The notes: a model not told the origin generated them from the letters alone. Shown: positions 12,266 to 26,285, counted from the first letter of the stretch. The stretch is 64,000 nucleotides of DNA from Crossaster papposus (GCA_037893245.1 JBAIAA010000804.1:248001-312000), one strand, 5' to 3'. Numbers and translations are program-made.

Positions 12266-15200
12266 AAAACATGGCTTCGAATGACGATAATTTTCTCGAC
12301 TTATATTTTAGCTGCGAACCTCAACGTTGTAGGAGGAGAAAGATACACTCACAAGCTCCACATCTGAGCTAACATATCGCCAAAATTCTCACCGGAAGAG
12401 ACCCAAACTGTGAGACTCGTGCGTCAGGACACTGGCGGCATAGGACTATGTGGCAATACACGTGTACATACATACACAGAAGAAAACATGGCTGTGAATG
12501 AGGATAATTTTCTCGACTTATATCTTAGCTGCGAACCTCAACTTTGTTCGAGAATGAAGAGACACTCACCAGCTCGACATCTGAGACAAAATATTGCCAG
12601 ATTTTCCACTAGAAAGAACTCAATCTGTGAGACTCATGCGTCAGGACACTGGCGGCATAGGCCTATGCGGAAATACACGTGCACATACATACACAGAAGA
12701 AAACATGGCTTCGAATGACGACAATTTTCTCGACTTATATCTTAGCTGCGAGCCTCAACGTTGTTCGAGAATGAAGAGACACTCACCAGCTCGACATCTG
12801 AGCCAAAATATTGCCAAATTAACAAAAACAGGGCTGCGAATGAGGATAATTTTCTCGACTTATATCTTAGCTGCGAACCTCAACTTTGTTCGAGAATGAA
12901 GAGACACTCACCAGCTCGACATCTGAGACAAAATATTGCCAGATTTTCCACTAGAAAGAACTCAAACTGTGAGACTCATGCGTCAGGACACTGGCGGCAT
13001 AGGCCTATGCGGAAATACACGTGCACATACATACACAGAAGAAAACATGGCTTCGAATGAGGATAATTTTCTCGACTTATATCTGAGCTGCGAACCTCAA
13101 CGTAGTTGGAGGATGAAGATACACTCACCAGCTCCACATCTGAGCTAACATATCGCCAAAATTCTCACCGGAAAAGACCCAAACTGTGAGACTCATGCGT
13201 CAGGATACTGGCGGCATAGGCCTATGCGGCAAAGCACGTGTACATACATACATACACCTAGAAAACATGGCTGCGAATGAGGATAATTTTCTCGACTTAT
13301 ATCTGAGCCGCGAACCTCAACTTTGTTCGAGGATGAAGAGACACTCACCAGCTCGACATCTGAGACAAAATATTGCCAAATTTCCCACGAGAAAGAACCC
13401 AAACTGTTAGACTCATGCGTCAGGACACTGGCGGCATAGGCCTATGCGGAAATACACGTGCACATACATAGACAGAAGAAAACATGGCTGCGAATGAGGA
13501 TAATTTTCTCGACTTATATTTTAGCTGCGAACCTCAACGTTGTAGGAGGAGGAAGATACACTCACCAGCTCCACATCTGAGCTAACATATCGCCAAAATT
13601 CTCACCGGAAAAGACCCAAACTGTGAGACTCGTGCGTCAGGACACTGGCGGCATAGGATTATGTGGCAATACACGTGTACATACATACACAGAAGAAAAC
13701 ATGGCTGTGAATGAGGATAATTTTCTCGACTTATATCTTAGCTGCGAACCTCAACTTTGTTCGAGAATGAAGAGACACTCACCAGCTCGACATCTGAGAC
13801 AAAATATTGCCAGATTTTCCACTAGAAAGAACTCAATCTGTGAGACTCATGCGTCAGGACACTGGCGGCATAGGCCTATGCGGAAATACACGTGCACATA
13901 CATACACAGAAGAAAACATGGCTTCGAATGAGGATAATTTTCTCGACTTATATCTTAGCTGCGAACCTCAACGTTGTTCGAGAATGAAGAGACACTCACC
14001 AGCTCGACATCTGAGCCAAAATATTGCCAAATTAACAAAAACAGGGCTGCGAATGAGGATAATTTTCTCGACTTATATCTTAGCTGCGAACCTCAACTTT
14101 GTTCGAGAATGAAGAGACACTCACCAGCTCGACATCTGAGACAAAATATTGCCAGATTTTCCACTAGAAAGAACTCAAACTGTGAGACTCATGCGTCAGG
14201 ACACTGGCGGCATAGGCCTATGCGGAAATACACGTGCACATACATACACAGAAGAAAACATGGCTTCGAATGAGGATAATTTTCTCGACTTATATCTGAG
14301 CTGCGAACCTCAACGTAGTTGGAGGATGAAGATACACTCACCAGCTCCACATCTGAGCTAACATATCGCCAAAATTCTCACCGGAAAAGACCCAAACTGC
14401 GAGACTCATGCGTCAGGACACTGGCGGCATAGGCCTATGCGAAAATACACGTGCACATACATAGACAGAAGAAAACATGGCTTCGAATGAGGATAATTTT
14501 CTCGACTTATATCTTAGCTGCAAACCTCAACTTTGTTCGAGAATGAAGAGACACTCACCAGCTCGACATCTGAGACAAAATATTGCCCGATTTTCCACTA
14601 GAAAGAACTCAATCTGTGAGACTCATGCGTCAGGACACTGGCGGCATAGGCCTATGCGGAAATACACGTGCACATACATACACAGAAGAAAACATGGCTT
14701 CGAAGGAGGATAATTTTCTCGACTTATATCTTAGCTGCGAACCTCAACGTTGTTCGAGAATGAAGAGACACTCACCAGCTCGACATCTGAGCCAAAATAT
14801 TGCAAAATTAACAAAAACAGGGCTGCGAATGAGGATAATTGTCTCGACTTATATCTTAGCTGCGAACCTCAACTTTGTTCGAGAATGAAGAGACACTCAC
14901 CAGCTCGACATCTGAGACAAAATATTGCCAGATTTTCCACTAGAAAGAACTCAAACTGTGAGACTCATGCGTCAGGACACTGGCGGCATAGGCCTATGCG
15001 GAAATACACGTGCACATACATACACAGAAGAAAACATGGCTTCGAATGAGGATAATTTTCTCGACTTATATCTGAGCTGCGAACCTCAACGTTGTTGGAG
15101 GATGAAGATACACTCACCAGCTCCACATCTGAGCTAACATATCGCCAAAATTCTCACCGGAAGAGACCCAAACTGTGAGACTCATGCGTCAGGATACTGG

Positions 15201-15316
15201 CGGCATAGGCCTATGCGGCAAAGCACGTGTACATACATACATACACCTAGAAAACATGGCTGCGAATGAGGATAATTTTCTCGACTTATATCTGAGCCGC
15301 GAACCTCAACTTTGTT
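11936..15316 (+). repeat. 3.7-3.9-kb duplicated block, copy 2
   Basis: Second copy of 8,205-11,460. It keeps the short unit at 13,976 that copy 1 lost. Short units are at 12,763, 13,976 and 14,752. Base-level differences are few, for example ggaggagaaag at 12,333 against ggaggaggaag at 8,602, and ttgtctcgac at 14,839 against ttttctcgac at 10,983. Confidence 0.87.
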
Positions 15317-17389
15317 CGAGGATGAAGAGACACTCACCAGCTCGACATCTGAGACAAAATATTGCCAAATTTCCCACGAGAAAGAACCCAAACTGTTAGA
15401 CTCATGCGTCAGGACACTGGCGGCATAGGCCTATGCGGAAATACACGTGCACATACATAGACAGAAGAAAACATGGCTGCGAATGAGGATAATTTTCTCG
15501 ACTTATATTTTAGCTGCGAACCTCAACGTTGTAGGAGGAGGAAGATACACTCACCAGCTCCACATCTGAGCTAACATATCGCCAAAATTCTCACCGGAAA
15601 AGACCCAAACTGTGAGACTCGTGCGTCAGGACACTGGCGGCATAGGATTATGTGGCAATACACGTGTACATACATACACAGAAGAAAACATGGCTGTGAA
15701 TGAGGATAATTTTCTCGACTTATATCTTAGCTGCGAACCTCAACTTTGTTCGAGAATGAAGAGACACTCACCAGCTCGACATCTGAGACAAAATATTGCC
15801 AGATTTTCCACTAGAAAGAACTCAATCTGTGAGACTCATGCGTCAGGACACTGGCGGCATAGGCCTATGCGGAAATACACGTGCACATACATACACAGAA
15901 GAAAACATGGCTTCGAATGAGGATAATTTTCTCGACTTATATTTTAGCTGCGAACTTCAACGTTGTAGGAGGAGGAAGATACACTCACCAGCTCCACATC
16001 TGAGCTAACATATCGCCAAAATTCTCACCGGAAGAGACCCAAACTGTGAGACTCGTGCGTCAGGACACTGGCGGCATAGGACTATGTGGCAATACACGTG
16101 TACATACATACACAGAAGAAAACATGGCTGTGAATGAGGATAATATTCTCGACTTATATCTTAGCTGCGAACCTCAACTTTGTTCGAGAATGAAGAGACA
16201 CTCACTAGCTCGACATCTGAGACAAAATATCGCCAAATTTTCCACTAGAAAGAACCCAAACTGTTAGACTCATGCGTCAGGACACTGGCGACATAGGCCT
16301 ATGCGGAAATACACGTGCACATACATAGACAGAAGAAAACATGGCTTCGAATGAGGATAATTTTCTCGACTTATATCTTAGCTGCAAACCTCAACTTTGT
16401 TCGAGAATGAAGAGACACTCACCAGCTCGACATCTGAGACAAAATATTGCCAGATTTTCCACTAGAAGGAACTCAATCTGTGAGACTCATGCGTCAGGAC
16501 ACTGGCGGCATAGGCCTATGCGGAAATACACGTGCACATACATACACAGAAGAAAACATGGCTTCGAATGAGGATAATTTTCTCGACTTATATCTGAGCT
16601 GCGAACCTCAACGTAGTTGGAGGATGAAGATACACTCACCAGCTCCACATCTGAGCTAACATATCGCCAAAATTCTCACCGGAAAAGACCCAAACTGTGA
16701 GACTCATGCGTCGGGACACTGGCGGCATAGGCCTATGCGGCAAAGCACGTGTACATACATACATACACCTAGAAAACATGGCTGCGAATGAGGATAATTT
16801 TCTCGACTTATATCTGAGCCGCGAACCTCAACTTTGTTCGAGGATGAAGAGACACTCACCAGCTCGACATCTGAGACAAAATATTGCCAAATTTCCCAAC
16901 GAGAAAGAACCCAAACTGTTAGACTCATGCGTCAGGACACTGGCGGCATAGGCCTATGCGGAAATACACGTGCACATACATAGACAGAAGAAAACATGGC
17001 TGCGAATGAGGATAATTTTCTCGACTTATATTCTAGCTGCGAACCTCAACGTTGTAGGAGGAGGAAGATACACTCACCAGCTCCACATCTGAGCTAACAT
17101 ATCGCCAAAATTCTCACCGGAAGAGACCCAAACTGTGAGACTCGTGCGTCAGGACACTGGCGACATAGGACTATGTGGCAATACACGTGTACATACATAC
17201 ACAGAAGAAAACATGGCTGTGAATGAGGATAATTTTCTCGACTTATATCTTAGCTGCGAACCTCAACTTTGTTCGAGAATGAAGAGACACTCACCAGCTC
17301 GACATCTGAGACAAAATATCGCCAAATTTTCCACTAGAAAGAACCCAAACTGTTAGACTCATGCGTCAGGACACTGGCGCCATAGGCCT
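15317..17389 (+). repeat. Long-monomer stretch without short units
   Basis: Only long monomers occur here; the gap between short units runs from 14,877 to 17,704. It contains two C-type units in sequence with A-type units, the second copy of the 0.8-kb segment (16,185-16,990), and the 218-bp monomer caused by an inserted A at about 16,898. I see no unique DNA in it. Confidence 0.85.
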
Positions 17390-17990
17390 ATGCGGAAATA
17401 CACGTGCACATACATAGACAGAAGAAAACATGGCTTCGAATGAGGATAATTTTCTCGACTTATATCTTAGCTGCAAACCTCAACTTTGTTCGAGAATGAA
17501 GAGACACTCACCAGCTCGACATCTGAGACAAAATATTGCCAGATTTTCGACTAGAAAGAACTCAAACTGTGAGACTCATGCGTCAGGACACTGGCGGCAT
17601 AGGCCTATGCGGAAATACACGTGCACATATATACACAGAAGAAAACATGGCTTCGAATGAGGATAATTTTCTCGACTTATATCTGAGCTGCGAACCTCAA
17701 CGTTGTTGAAGAATGAAGAGACACTCACCAGCTCGACATCTGAGCCAAAATATTGCCAAATTAACAAAAACAGGGCTGCGAATGAGGATAATTTTCTCGA
17801 CTTATATCTTAGCTGTGAACCTCAACTTTGTTCGAGAATGAAGAGACACTCACCAGCTCGACATCTGAGACAAAATATTGCCAGATTTTCCACTAGAAAA
17901 AACTCAATCTATGAGACTCATGCGTCAGGACACTGGCGGCATAGGCCTATGCGGAAATACACGTGCACATACATACACAGAAGAAAACAT

Positions 17991-17996
17991 GAATTC
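17991..17996. other. GAATTC, marker site of a rare monomer variant
   Basis: The variant aaacatgaattcgaatgacg creates an EcoRI site. It occurs at 17,991, 20,973, 29,609 and 30,851, and I saw it nowhere else in the window. Spacings of 2,982 and 1,242 bp follow the higher-order units, which ties the 17-23-kb and 28-31-kb zones to a shared source. Confidence 0.85.
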
Positions 17997-18388
17997 GAAT
18001 GACGAAAATTGTCTAGACTTATATCTTAGCTGCGAACCTCAACGTTGTTCGAGAATGAAGAGACACTCACCAGCTCGACATCTGAGCCAAAATATTGCCA
18101 AATTAACAAAAACAGGGCTGCGAATGAGGATAATGTTCTCGACTTATATCTTAGCTGCGAACCTCAACTTTGTTCGAGAATGAAGAGACACTCACCAGCT
18201 CGACATCTGAGACAAAATATTGCCAGATTTTCCACTAGAAAGAACTCAAACTGTGAGACTCATGCGTCAGGACACTGGCGGCATAGGCCTATGCGGAAAT
18301 ACACGTGCACATACATACACAGAAGAAAACATGGCTTCGAATGAGGATAATTTTCTCGACTTATATCTGAGCTGCGAACCTCAACGTA

Positions 18389-18605
18389 GTTGGAGGATGA
18401 AGATACACTCATCAGCTCCACATCTGAGCTAACATATCGCCAAAATTCTCACCGGAAAAGACCCAAACTGTGAGACTCATGCGTCAGGACACTGGCGGCA
18501 TAGGCCTATGCGGAAATACACGTGCACATACATAGACAGAAGAAAACATGGCTTCGAATGAGGATAATTTTCTCGACTTATATCTTAGCTGCGAACCTCA
18601 ACGTT
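18389..18605 (+). repeat. Reference long monomer, type B (217 bp)
   Basis: Type B differs from type A mainly in its first third. It starts gttggaggatgaagatac, has ctccacatctgagctaac in place of ctcgacatctgagacaaa, then gccaaaattctcaccgg and aagacccaaac in place of the A-type run. The preceding four bases are cgta or cgtt. Here the unit is followed directly by a short monomer at 18,606. The A/B contrast spans roughly 80 bases with many differences, so A/B chimeras are easy to see by eye. Confidence 0.92.
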
Positions 18606-20371
18606 GTTCGAGAATGAAGAGACACTCACCAGCTCGACATCTGAGCCAAAATATTGCAAAATTAACAAAAACAGGGCTGCGAATGAGGATAATTTTCTCG
18701 ACTTATATCTTAGCTGCGAACCTCAACTTTGTTCGAGAATGAAGAGACACTCACCAGCTCGACATCTGAGACAAAATATTGCCAGATTTTCCACTAGAAA
18801 GAACTCAAACTGTGAGACTCATGCGTCAGGACACTGGCGGCATAGGCCTATGCGGAAATACACGTGCACATACATACACAGAAGAAAACATGGCTTCGAA
18901 TGAGGATAATTTTCTCGACTTATATCTGAGCTGCGAACCTCAACGTTGTTGGAGGATGAAGATACACTCACCAGCTCCACATCTGAGCTAACATATCGCC
19001 AAAATTCTCCCTGGAAGAGACCCAAACTGTGAGACTCATGCGTCAGGACACTGGCGGCATAGGCCTATGCGGCAAAGCACGTGTACATACATACATACAC
19101 CTAGAAAACATGGCTGCGAATGAGGATAATTTTCTCGACTTATATCTGAGCCGCGAACCTCAACTTTGTTCGAGGATGAAGAGACACTCACCAGCTCGAC
19201 ATCTGAGACAAAATATTGCCAAATTTCCCACTAGAAAGAACCCAAACTGTTAGACTCATGCGTCAGGACACTGGCGGCATAGGCCTATGCGGAAATACAC
19301 GTGCACATACATAGACAGAAGAAAACATGGCTTCGAATGAGGATAATGTTCTCGACTTATATTTTAGCTGCGAACTTCAACGTTGTAGGAGGAGGAAGAT
19401 ACACTCACCAGCTCCACATCTGAGCTAACATATCGCCAAAATTCTCACCGGAAGAGACCCAAACTGTGAGACTCGTGCGTCAGGACACTGGCGGCATAGG
19501 ACTATGTGGCAATACACGTGTACATACATACACAGAAGAAAACATGGCTGTGAATGAGGATAATGTTCTCGACTTATATCTTAGCTGCGAACCTCAACTT
19601 TGTTCGAGAATGAAGAGACACTCACTAGCTCGACATCTGAGACAAAATATCGCCAAATTTTCCACTAGAAAGAACCCAAACTGTTAGACTCATGCGTCAG
19701 GACACTGGCGCCATAGGCCTATGCGGAAATACACGTGCACATACATAGACAGAAGAAAACATGGCTTCGAATGAGGATAATTTTCTCGACTTATATCTTA
19801 GCTGCAAACCTCAACTTTGTTCGAAAATGAAGAGACACTCACCAGCTCGACATCTGAGACAAAATATTGCCAGATTTTCCACTAGAAGGAACTCAATCTG
19901 TGAGACTCATGCGTCAGGACACTGGCGGCATAGGCCTATGCGGAAATACACGTGCACATACATAGACAGAAGAAAACATGGCTGCGAATGAGGATAATTT
20001 TCTCGACTTATATTTTAGCTGCGAACCTCAATGTTGTAGTAGGAGGAAGATACACTCACCAGCTCCACATCTGAGCTAACATATCGCCAAAATTCTCACC
20101 GGAAGAGACCCAAACTGTGAGACTCGTGCGTCAGGACACTGGCGACATAGGACTATGTGGCAATACACGTGTACATACATACACAGAAGAAAACATGGCT
20201 GTGAATGAGGATAATTTTCTCGACTTATATCTTAGCTGCGAACCTCAACTTTGTTCGAGAATGAAGAGACACTCACCAGCTCGACATCTGAGACAAAATA
20301 TTGCCAGATTTTCCACTAGAAAAAACTCAAACTGTGAGACTCATGCGTCATGACACTGGCGGCATAGGCCT

Positions 20372-23310
20372 ATGCGGAAATACACGTGCACATACATAGA
20401 CAGAAGAAAACATGGCTTCGAATGAGGATAATTTTCTCGACTTATATCTTAGCTGCAAACCTCAACTTTGTTCGAGAATGAAGAGACACTCACCAGCTCG
20501 ACATCTGAGACAAAATATTGCCAGATTTTCGACTAGAAAGAACTCAAACTGTGAGACTCATGCGTCAGGACACTGGCGGCATAGGCCTATGCGGAAATAC
20601 ACGTGCACATATATACACAGAAGAAAACATGGCTTCGAATGAGGATAATTTTCTCGACTTATATCTGAGCTGCGAACCTCAACGTTGTTGAAGAATGAAG
20701 AGACACTCACCAGCTCGACATCTGAGCCAAAATATTGCCAAATTAACAAAAACAGGGCTGCGAATGAGGATAATTTTCTCGACTTATATCTTAGCTGTGA
20801 ACCTCAACTTTGTTCGAGAATGAAGAGACACTCACCAGCTCGACATCTGAGACAAAATATTGCCAGATTTTCCACTAGAAAAAACTCAATCTATGAGACT
20901 CATGCGTCAGGACACTGGCGGCATAGGCCTATGCGGAAATACACGTGCACATACATACACAGAAGAAAACATGAATTCGAATGACGAAAATTGTCTAGAC
21001 TTATATCTTAGCTGCGAACCTCAACGTTGTTCGAGAATGAAGAGACACTCACCAGCTCGACATCTGAGCCAAAATATTGCCAAATTAACAAAAACAGGGC
21101 TGCGAATGAGGATAATGTTCTCGACTTATATCTTAGCTGCGAACCTCAACTTTGTTCGAGAATGAAGAGACACTCACCAGCTCGACATCTGAGACAAAAT
21201 ATTGCCAGATTTTCCACTAGAAAGAACTCAAACTGTGAGACTCATGCGTCAGGACACTGGCGGCATAGGCCTATGCGGAAATACACGTGCACATACATAC
21301 ACAGAAGAAAACATGGCTTCGAATGAGGATAATTTTCTCGACTTATATCTGAGCTGCGAACCTCAACGTAGTTGGAGGATGAAGATACACTCATCAGCTC
21401 CACATCTGAGCTAACATATCGCCAAAATTCTCACCGGAAAAGACCCAAACTGTGAGACTCATGCGTCAGGACACTGGCGGCATAGGCCTATGCGGAAATA
21501 CACGTGCACATACATAGACAGAAGAAAACATGGCTTCGAATGAGGATAATTTTCTCGACTTATATCTTAGCTGCGAACCTCAACGTTGTTCGAGAATGAA
21601 GAGACACTCACCAGCTCGACATCTGAGCCAAAATATTGCCAAATTAACAAAAACAGGGCTGCGAATGAGGATAATTTTCTCGACTTATATCTTAGCTGCG
21701 AACCTCAACTTTGTTCGAGAATGAAGAGACACTCACCAGCTCGACATCTGAGACAAAATATTGCCAGATTTTCCACTAGAAAGAACTCAAACTGTGAGAC
21801 TCATGCGTCAGGACACTGGCGGCATAGGCCTATGCGGAAATACACGTGCACATACATACACAGAAGAAAACATGGCTTCGAATGAGGATAATTTTCTCGA
21901 CTTATATCTGAGCTGCGAACCTCAACGTTGTTGGAGGATGAAGATACACTCACCAGCTCCACATCTGAGCTAACATATCGCCAAAATTCTCCCTGGAAGA
22001 GACCCAAACTGTGAGACTCATGCGTCAGGACACTGGCGGCATAGGCCTATGCGGCAAAGCACGTGTACATACATACATACACCTAGAAAACATGGCTGCG
22101 AATGAGGATAATTTTCTCGACTTATATCTGAGCCGCGAACCTCAACTTTGTTCGAGGATGAAGAGACACTCACCAGCTCGACATCTTAGACAAAATATTG
22201 CCAAATTTCCCACTAGAAAGAACCCAAACTGTTAGACTCATGCGTCAGGACACTGGCGGCATAGGCCTATGCGGAAATACACGTGCACATACATAGACAG
22301 AAGAAAACATGGCTTCGAATGAGGATAATGTTCTCGACTTATATTTTAGCTGCGAACTTCAACGTTGTAGGAGGAGGAAGATACACTCACCAGCTCCACA
22401 TCTGAGCTAACATATCGCCAAAATTCTCACCGGAAGAGACCCAAACTGTGAGACTCGTGCGTCAGGACACTGGCGGCATAGGACTATGTGGCAATACACG
22501 TGTACATACATACACAGAAGAAAACATGGCTGTGAATGAGGATAATGTTCTCGACTTATATCTTAGCTGCGAACCTCAACTTTGTTCGAGAATGAAGAGA
22601 CACTCACTAGCTCGACATCTGAGACAAAATATCGCCAAATTTTCCACTAGAAAGAACCCAAACTGTTAGACTCATGCGTCAGGACACTGGCGCCATAGGC
22701 CTATGCGGAAATACACGTGCACATACATAGACAGAAGAAAACATGGCTTCGAATGAGGATAATTTTCTCGACTTATATCTTAGCTGCAAACCTCAACTTT
22801 GTTCGAAAATGAAGAGACACTCACCAGCTCGACATCTGAGACAAAATATTGCCAGATTTTCCACTAGAAGGAACTCAATCTGTGAGACTCATGCGTCAGG
22901 ACACTGGCGGCATAGGCCTATGCGGAAATACACGTGCACATACATAGACAGAAGAAAACATGGCTGCGAATGAGGATAATTTTCTCGACTTATATTTTAG
23001 CTGCGAACCTCAATGTTGTAGTAGGAGGAAGATACACTCACCAGCTCCACATCTGAGCTAACATATCGCCAAAATTCTCACCGGAAGAGACCCAAACTGT
23101 GAGACTCGTGCGTCAGGACACTGGCGACATAGGACTATGTGGCAATACACGTGTACATACATACACAGAAGAAAACATGGCTGTGAATGAGGATAATTTT
23201 CTCGACTTATATCTTAGCTGCGAACCTCAACTTTGTTCGAGAATGAAGAGACACTCACCAGCTCGACATCTGAGACAAAATATTGCCAGATTTTCCACTA
23301 GAAAGAACTC
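20372..23310 (+). repeat. 2,982-bp higher-order unit, copy 2
   Basis: Near-identical to 17,390-20,371. A visible difference is the junction of its third short unit, gccaaattaac at 21,640 against gcaaaattaac at 18,656, and catcttagac at 22,184 against catctgagac at 19,202. Its end merges into the 3,386-bp unit that follows. Confidence 0.92.
21930..22149 (+). repeat. 220-bp long monomer variant
   Basis: This B-type unit has ggcaaagcacgtgtac followed by acatacatacac and cctagaaaacatggctgcg, which together add 3 bp to the usual length. The window holds 18 units of this length, the first at 663-882 and the last at 63,528-63,747. They are common from 6 to 22 kb and sparse afterwards. The cctagaaaacatggctgcg end is the best match to the right side of the short monomer. 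Confidence 0.9.
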
Positions 23311-24944
23311 AATCTGTGAGACTCATGCGTCAGGACACTGGCGGCATACGCCTATGCGGAAATACACGTGCACATACATACACAGAAGAAAACATGGCTT
23401 CGAATGAGGATAATTTTCTCGACTTATATCTTAGCTGCGAACCTCAACGTTGTTCGAGAATGAAGAGACACTCACCAGCTCGACATCTGAGCCAAAATAT
23501 TGCCAAATTAACAAAAACAGGGCTGCGAATGAGGATAATTTTTTCGACTTATATCTTAGCTGCGAACCTCAACTTTGTTCGGAAATGAAGAGACACTCAC
23601 CAGCTCGACATCTGAGACAAAATATTGCCAGATTTTCCACTAGAAAGAACTCAAACTGTGAGACTCATGCGTCAGGACACTGGCGGCATAGGCCTATGCG
23701 GAAATACACGTGCACATACATACACAGAAGAAAACATGGCTTCGAATGAGGATAATTTTCTCGACTTATATCTGAGCTGCGAACCTCAACGTTGTTGGAG
23801 AATGAAGAGACACTCACCAGCTCGACATCTGAGCCAAAATATTGCCAAATTAACAAAAACAGGGCTGCGAATGAGGATAATTTTCTCGACTTATATCTTA
23901 GCTGTGAACCTCAACTTTGTTCGAGAATGAAGAGACACTCACCAGCTCGACATCTGAGACAAAATATTGCCAGATTTTCCACTAGAAAGAACTCAATCTG
24001 TGAGACTCATGCGTCAGGACACTGGCGGCATACGCCTATGCGGAAATACACGTGCACATACATACACAGAAGAAAACATGGCTTCGAATGAGGATAATTT
24101 TCTCGACTTATATCTGAGCTGCGAACCTCAACGTTGTTGGAGGATGAAGATACACTCACCAGCTCCACATCTGAGCTAACATATCGCCAAATTAACAAAA
24201 ACAGGGCTGCGAATGAGGATAATTTTCTCGACTTATATCTTAGCTGTGAACCTCAACTTTGTTCGAGAATGAAGAGACACTCACCAGCTCGACATCTGAG
24301 ACAAAATATTGCCAGATTTTCCACTAGAAAGAACTCAATCTGTGAGACTCATGCGTCAGGACACTGGCGGCATACGCCTATGCGGAAATACACGTGCACA
24401 TACATACACAGAAGAAAACATGGCTTCGAATGAGGATAATTTTCTCGACTTATATCTTAGCTGCGAACCTCAACGTTGTTCGAGAATGAAGAGACACTCA
24501 CCAGCTCGACATCTGAGCCAAAATATTGCCAAATTAACAAAAACAGGGCTGCGAATGAGGATAATTTTCTCGACTTATATCTTAGCTGCGAACCTCAACT
24601 TTGTTCGAGAATGAAGAGACACTCACCAGCTCGACATCTGAAACAAAATATTGCCAGATTTTCCAATAGAAAGAACTCAAACTGTGAGACTCATGCGTCA
24701 GGACACTGGCGGCATAGGCCTATGCGGAAATACACGTGCACATACATACACATAAGAAAACATGGCTTCGAATGAGGATAATTTTCTCTACTTATATCTG
24801 AGCTGCGAACCTCAACGTTGTTGGAGAATGAAGAGACACTCACCAGCTCGACATCTGAGCCAAAATATTGCCAAATTAACAAAAACAGGGCTGCGAATGA
24901 GGATAATTTTCTGGACTTATATCTTAGCTGTGAACCTCAACTTT
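23235..24944 (+). repeat. Five tandem 342-bp dimers (217 + 125)
   Basis: Short units at 23,452, 23,794, 24,136, 24,478 and 24,820 alternate strictly with 217-bp units. The period of 342 bp is divisible by 3, so the same open frames of 99 and 101 codons recur here by arithmetic alone. The same run is copied at 26,621-28,330. Confidence 0.93.
24136..24260 (+). repeat. Chimeric short monomer with a type B start
   Basis: It begins gttggaggatgaagatac and reads ctccacatctgagctaac, then atatcgccaaattaac, then the usual short-unit right side. So a B-type left part has been joined to the short-unit deletion, with the switch within the shared gccaaa. The only other copy is at 27,522-27,646, its duplicate in the 3,386-bp unit. 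Confidence 0.9.
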
Positions 24945-25936
24945 GTTCGAGAATGAAGAGACACTCACCAGCTCGACATCTGAGACAAAATATTGCCAGA
25001 TTTTCCACTAGAAAAAACTCAAACTGTGAGACTCATGCGTCAGGACACTGGCGGCATAGGCCTATGCGGAAATACACGTGTACATACATACACAGAAGAA
25101 AACATGGCTGTGAATGAGGATAATTTTCTCGGCTTATATCTTAGCTGCGAACCTCAACTTTGTTCGAGAATGAAGAGACACTCACCAGCTCGACATCTGA
25201 GACAAAATATCGCCAAATTTTCCACTAGAAAGAACCCAAACTGTTAGACTCATGCGTCAGGACACTGGCGCCATAGGCCTATGCGGAAATACACGTGCAC
25301 ATACATAGACAGAAGAAAACATGGCTTCGAATGAGGATAATTTTCTCGACTTATATCTTAGCTGCAAACCTCAACTTTGTTCGAGAATGAAGAGACACTC
25401 ACCAGCTCGACATCTGAGACAAAATATTGCCAGATTTTCCACTAGAAAGAACTCAATCTGTGAGACTCATGCGTCAGGACACTGGCGGCATACGCCTATG
25501 CGGAAATACACGTGCACATACATACACAGAAGAAAACATGGCTTCGAATGAGGATAATTTTCTCGACTTATATCTTAGCTGCGAACCTCAACGTTGTTCG
25601 AGAATGAAGAGACACTCACCAGCTCGACATCTGAGCCAAAATATTGCCAAATTAACAAAAAAGGGCTGCGAATGAGGATAATTTTCTCGACTTATATCTT
25701 AGCTGCAAACCTCAACTTTGTTCGAGAATGAAGAGACACTCACCAGCTCGACATCTGAGACAAAATATTGCCAGATTTTCGACTAGAAAGAACTCAAACT
25801 GTGAGACTCATGCGTCAGGACACTGGCGGCATAGGCCTATGCGGAAATACACGTGCACATACATACACAGAAGAAAACATGGCTTCGAATGAGGATAATT
25901 TTCTCGACTTATATCTGAGCTGCGAACCTCAACGTT

Positions 25937-26186
25937 GTTGAAGAATGAAGAGACACTCACCAGCTCGACATCTGAGCCAAAATATTGCTAAATTAACAAA
26001 AACAGGGCTGCGAATGAGGATAATTTTCTCGACTTATATCTTAGCTGTGAACCTCAACTTTGTTCGAGAATAAAGAGACACTCACCAGCTCGACATCTGA
26101 GCCAAAATATTGCAAAATTAACAAAAACAGGGCTGCGAATGAGGATAATTTTCTCGACTTATATCTTAGCTGCGAACCTCAACTTT
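25937..26186 (+). repeat. Two consecutive short monomers
   Basis: Short units start at 25,937 and 26,062 with no long unit between. The first reads gttgaagaatg with gctaaattaac. The second reads gttcgagaataaag with gcaaaattaac. In the matching place one unit later (29,323), the second short unit is missing and a type A long unit with the same gaataaag mark follows instead. Confidence 0.9.
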
Positions 26187-26285
26187 GTTCGAGAATGAAG
26201 AGACACTCACCAGCTCGACATCTGAGACAAAATATTGCCAGATTTTCCACTAGAAAGAACTCAAACTGTGAGACTCATGCGTCAG

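Larger units (their letters stand above)
17390..20371 (+). repeat. 2,982-bp higher-order unit, copy 1
   Basis: The unit has 11 long monomers of 217 bp, one of 220 bp and three short ones (17,705; 18,047; 18,606). It repeats at 20,372. Markers include gttgaagaatg at 17,705, gttttcgactag, cacatatatacac, a GAATTC at 17,991, ttgtctagac, ataatgttctcg and gttgtagtagg near 20,034. Part of it (18,948 to about 20,200) appears again at 31,591 to about 32,900. Confidence 0.92.
22900..26285 (+). repeat. 3,386-bp higher-order unit, copy 1
   Basis: The unit holds 11 long and 8 short monomers, one of them 124 bp (25,596). It starts within the end of the 2,982-bp block and includes five long+short dimers, the broken palindrome form gcatacgcctatgc, the chimeric short unit at 24,136, catacacataag near 24,748, tctctacttat at 24,785 and ttctggactt at 24,909. 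All recur 3,386 bp later. Confidence 0.92.
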
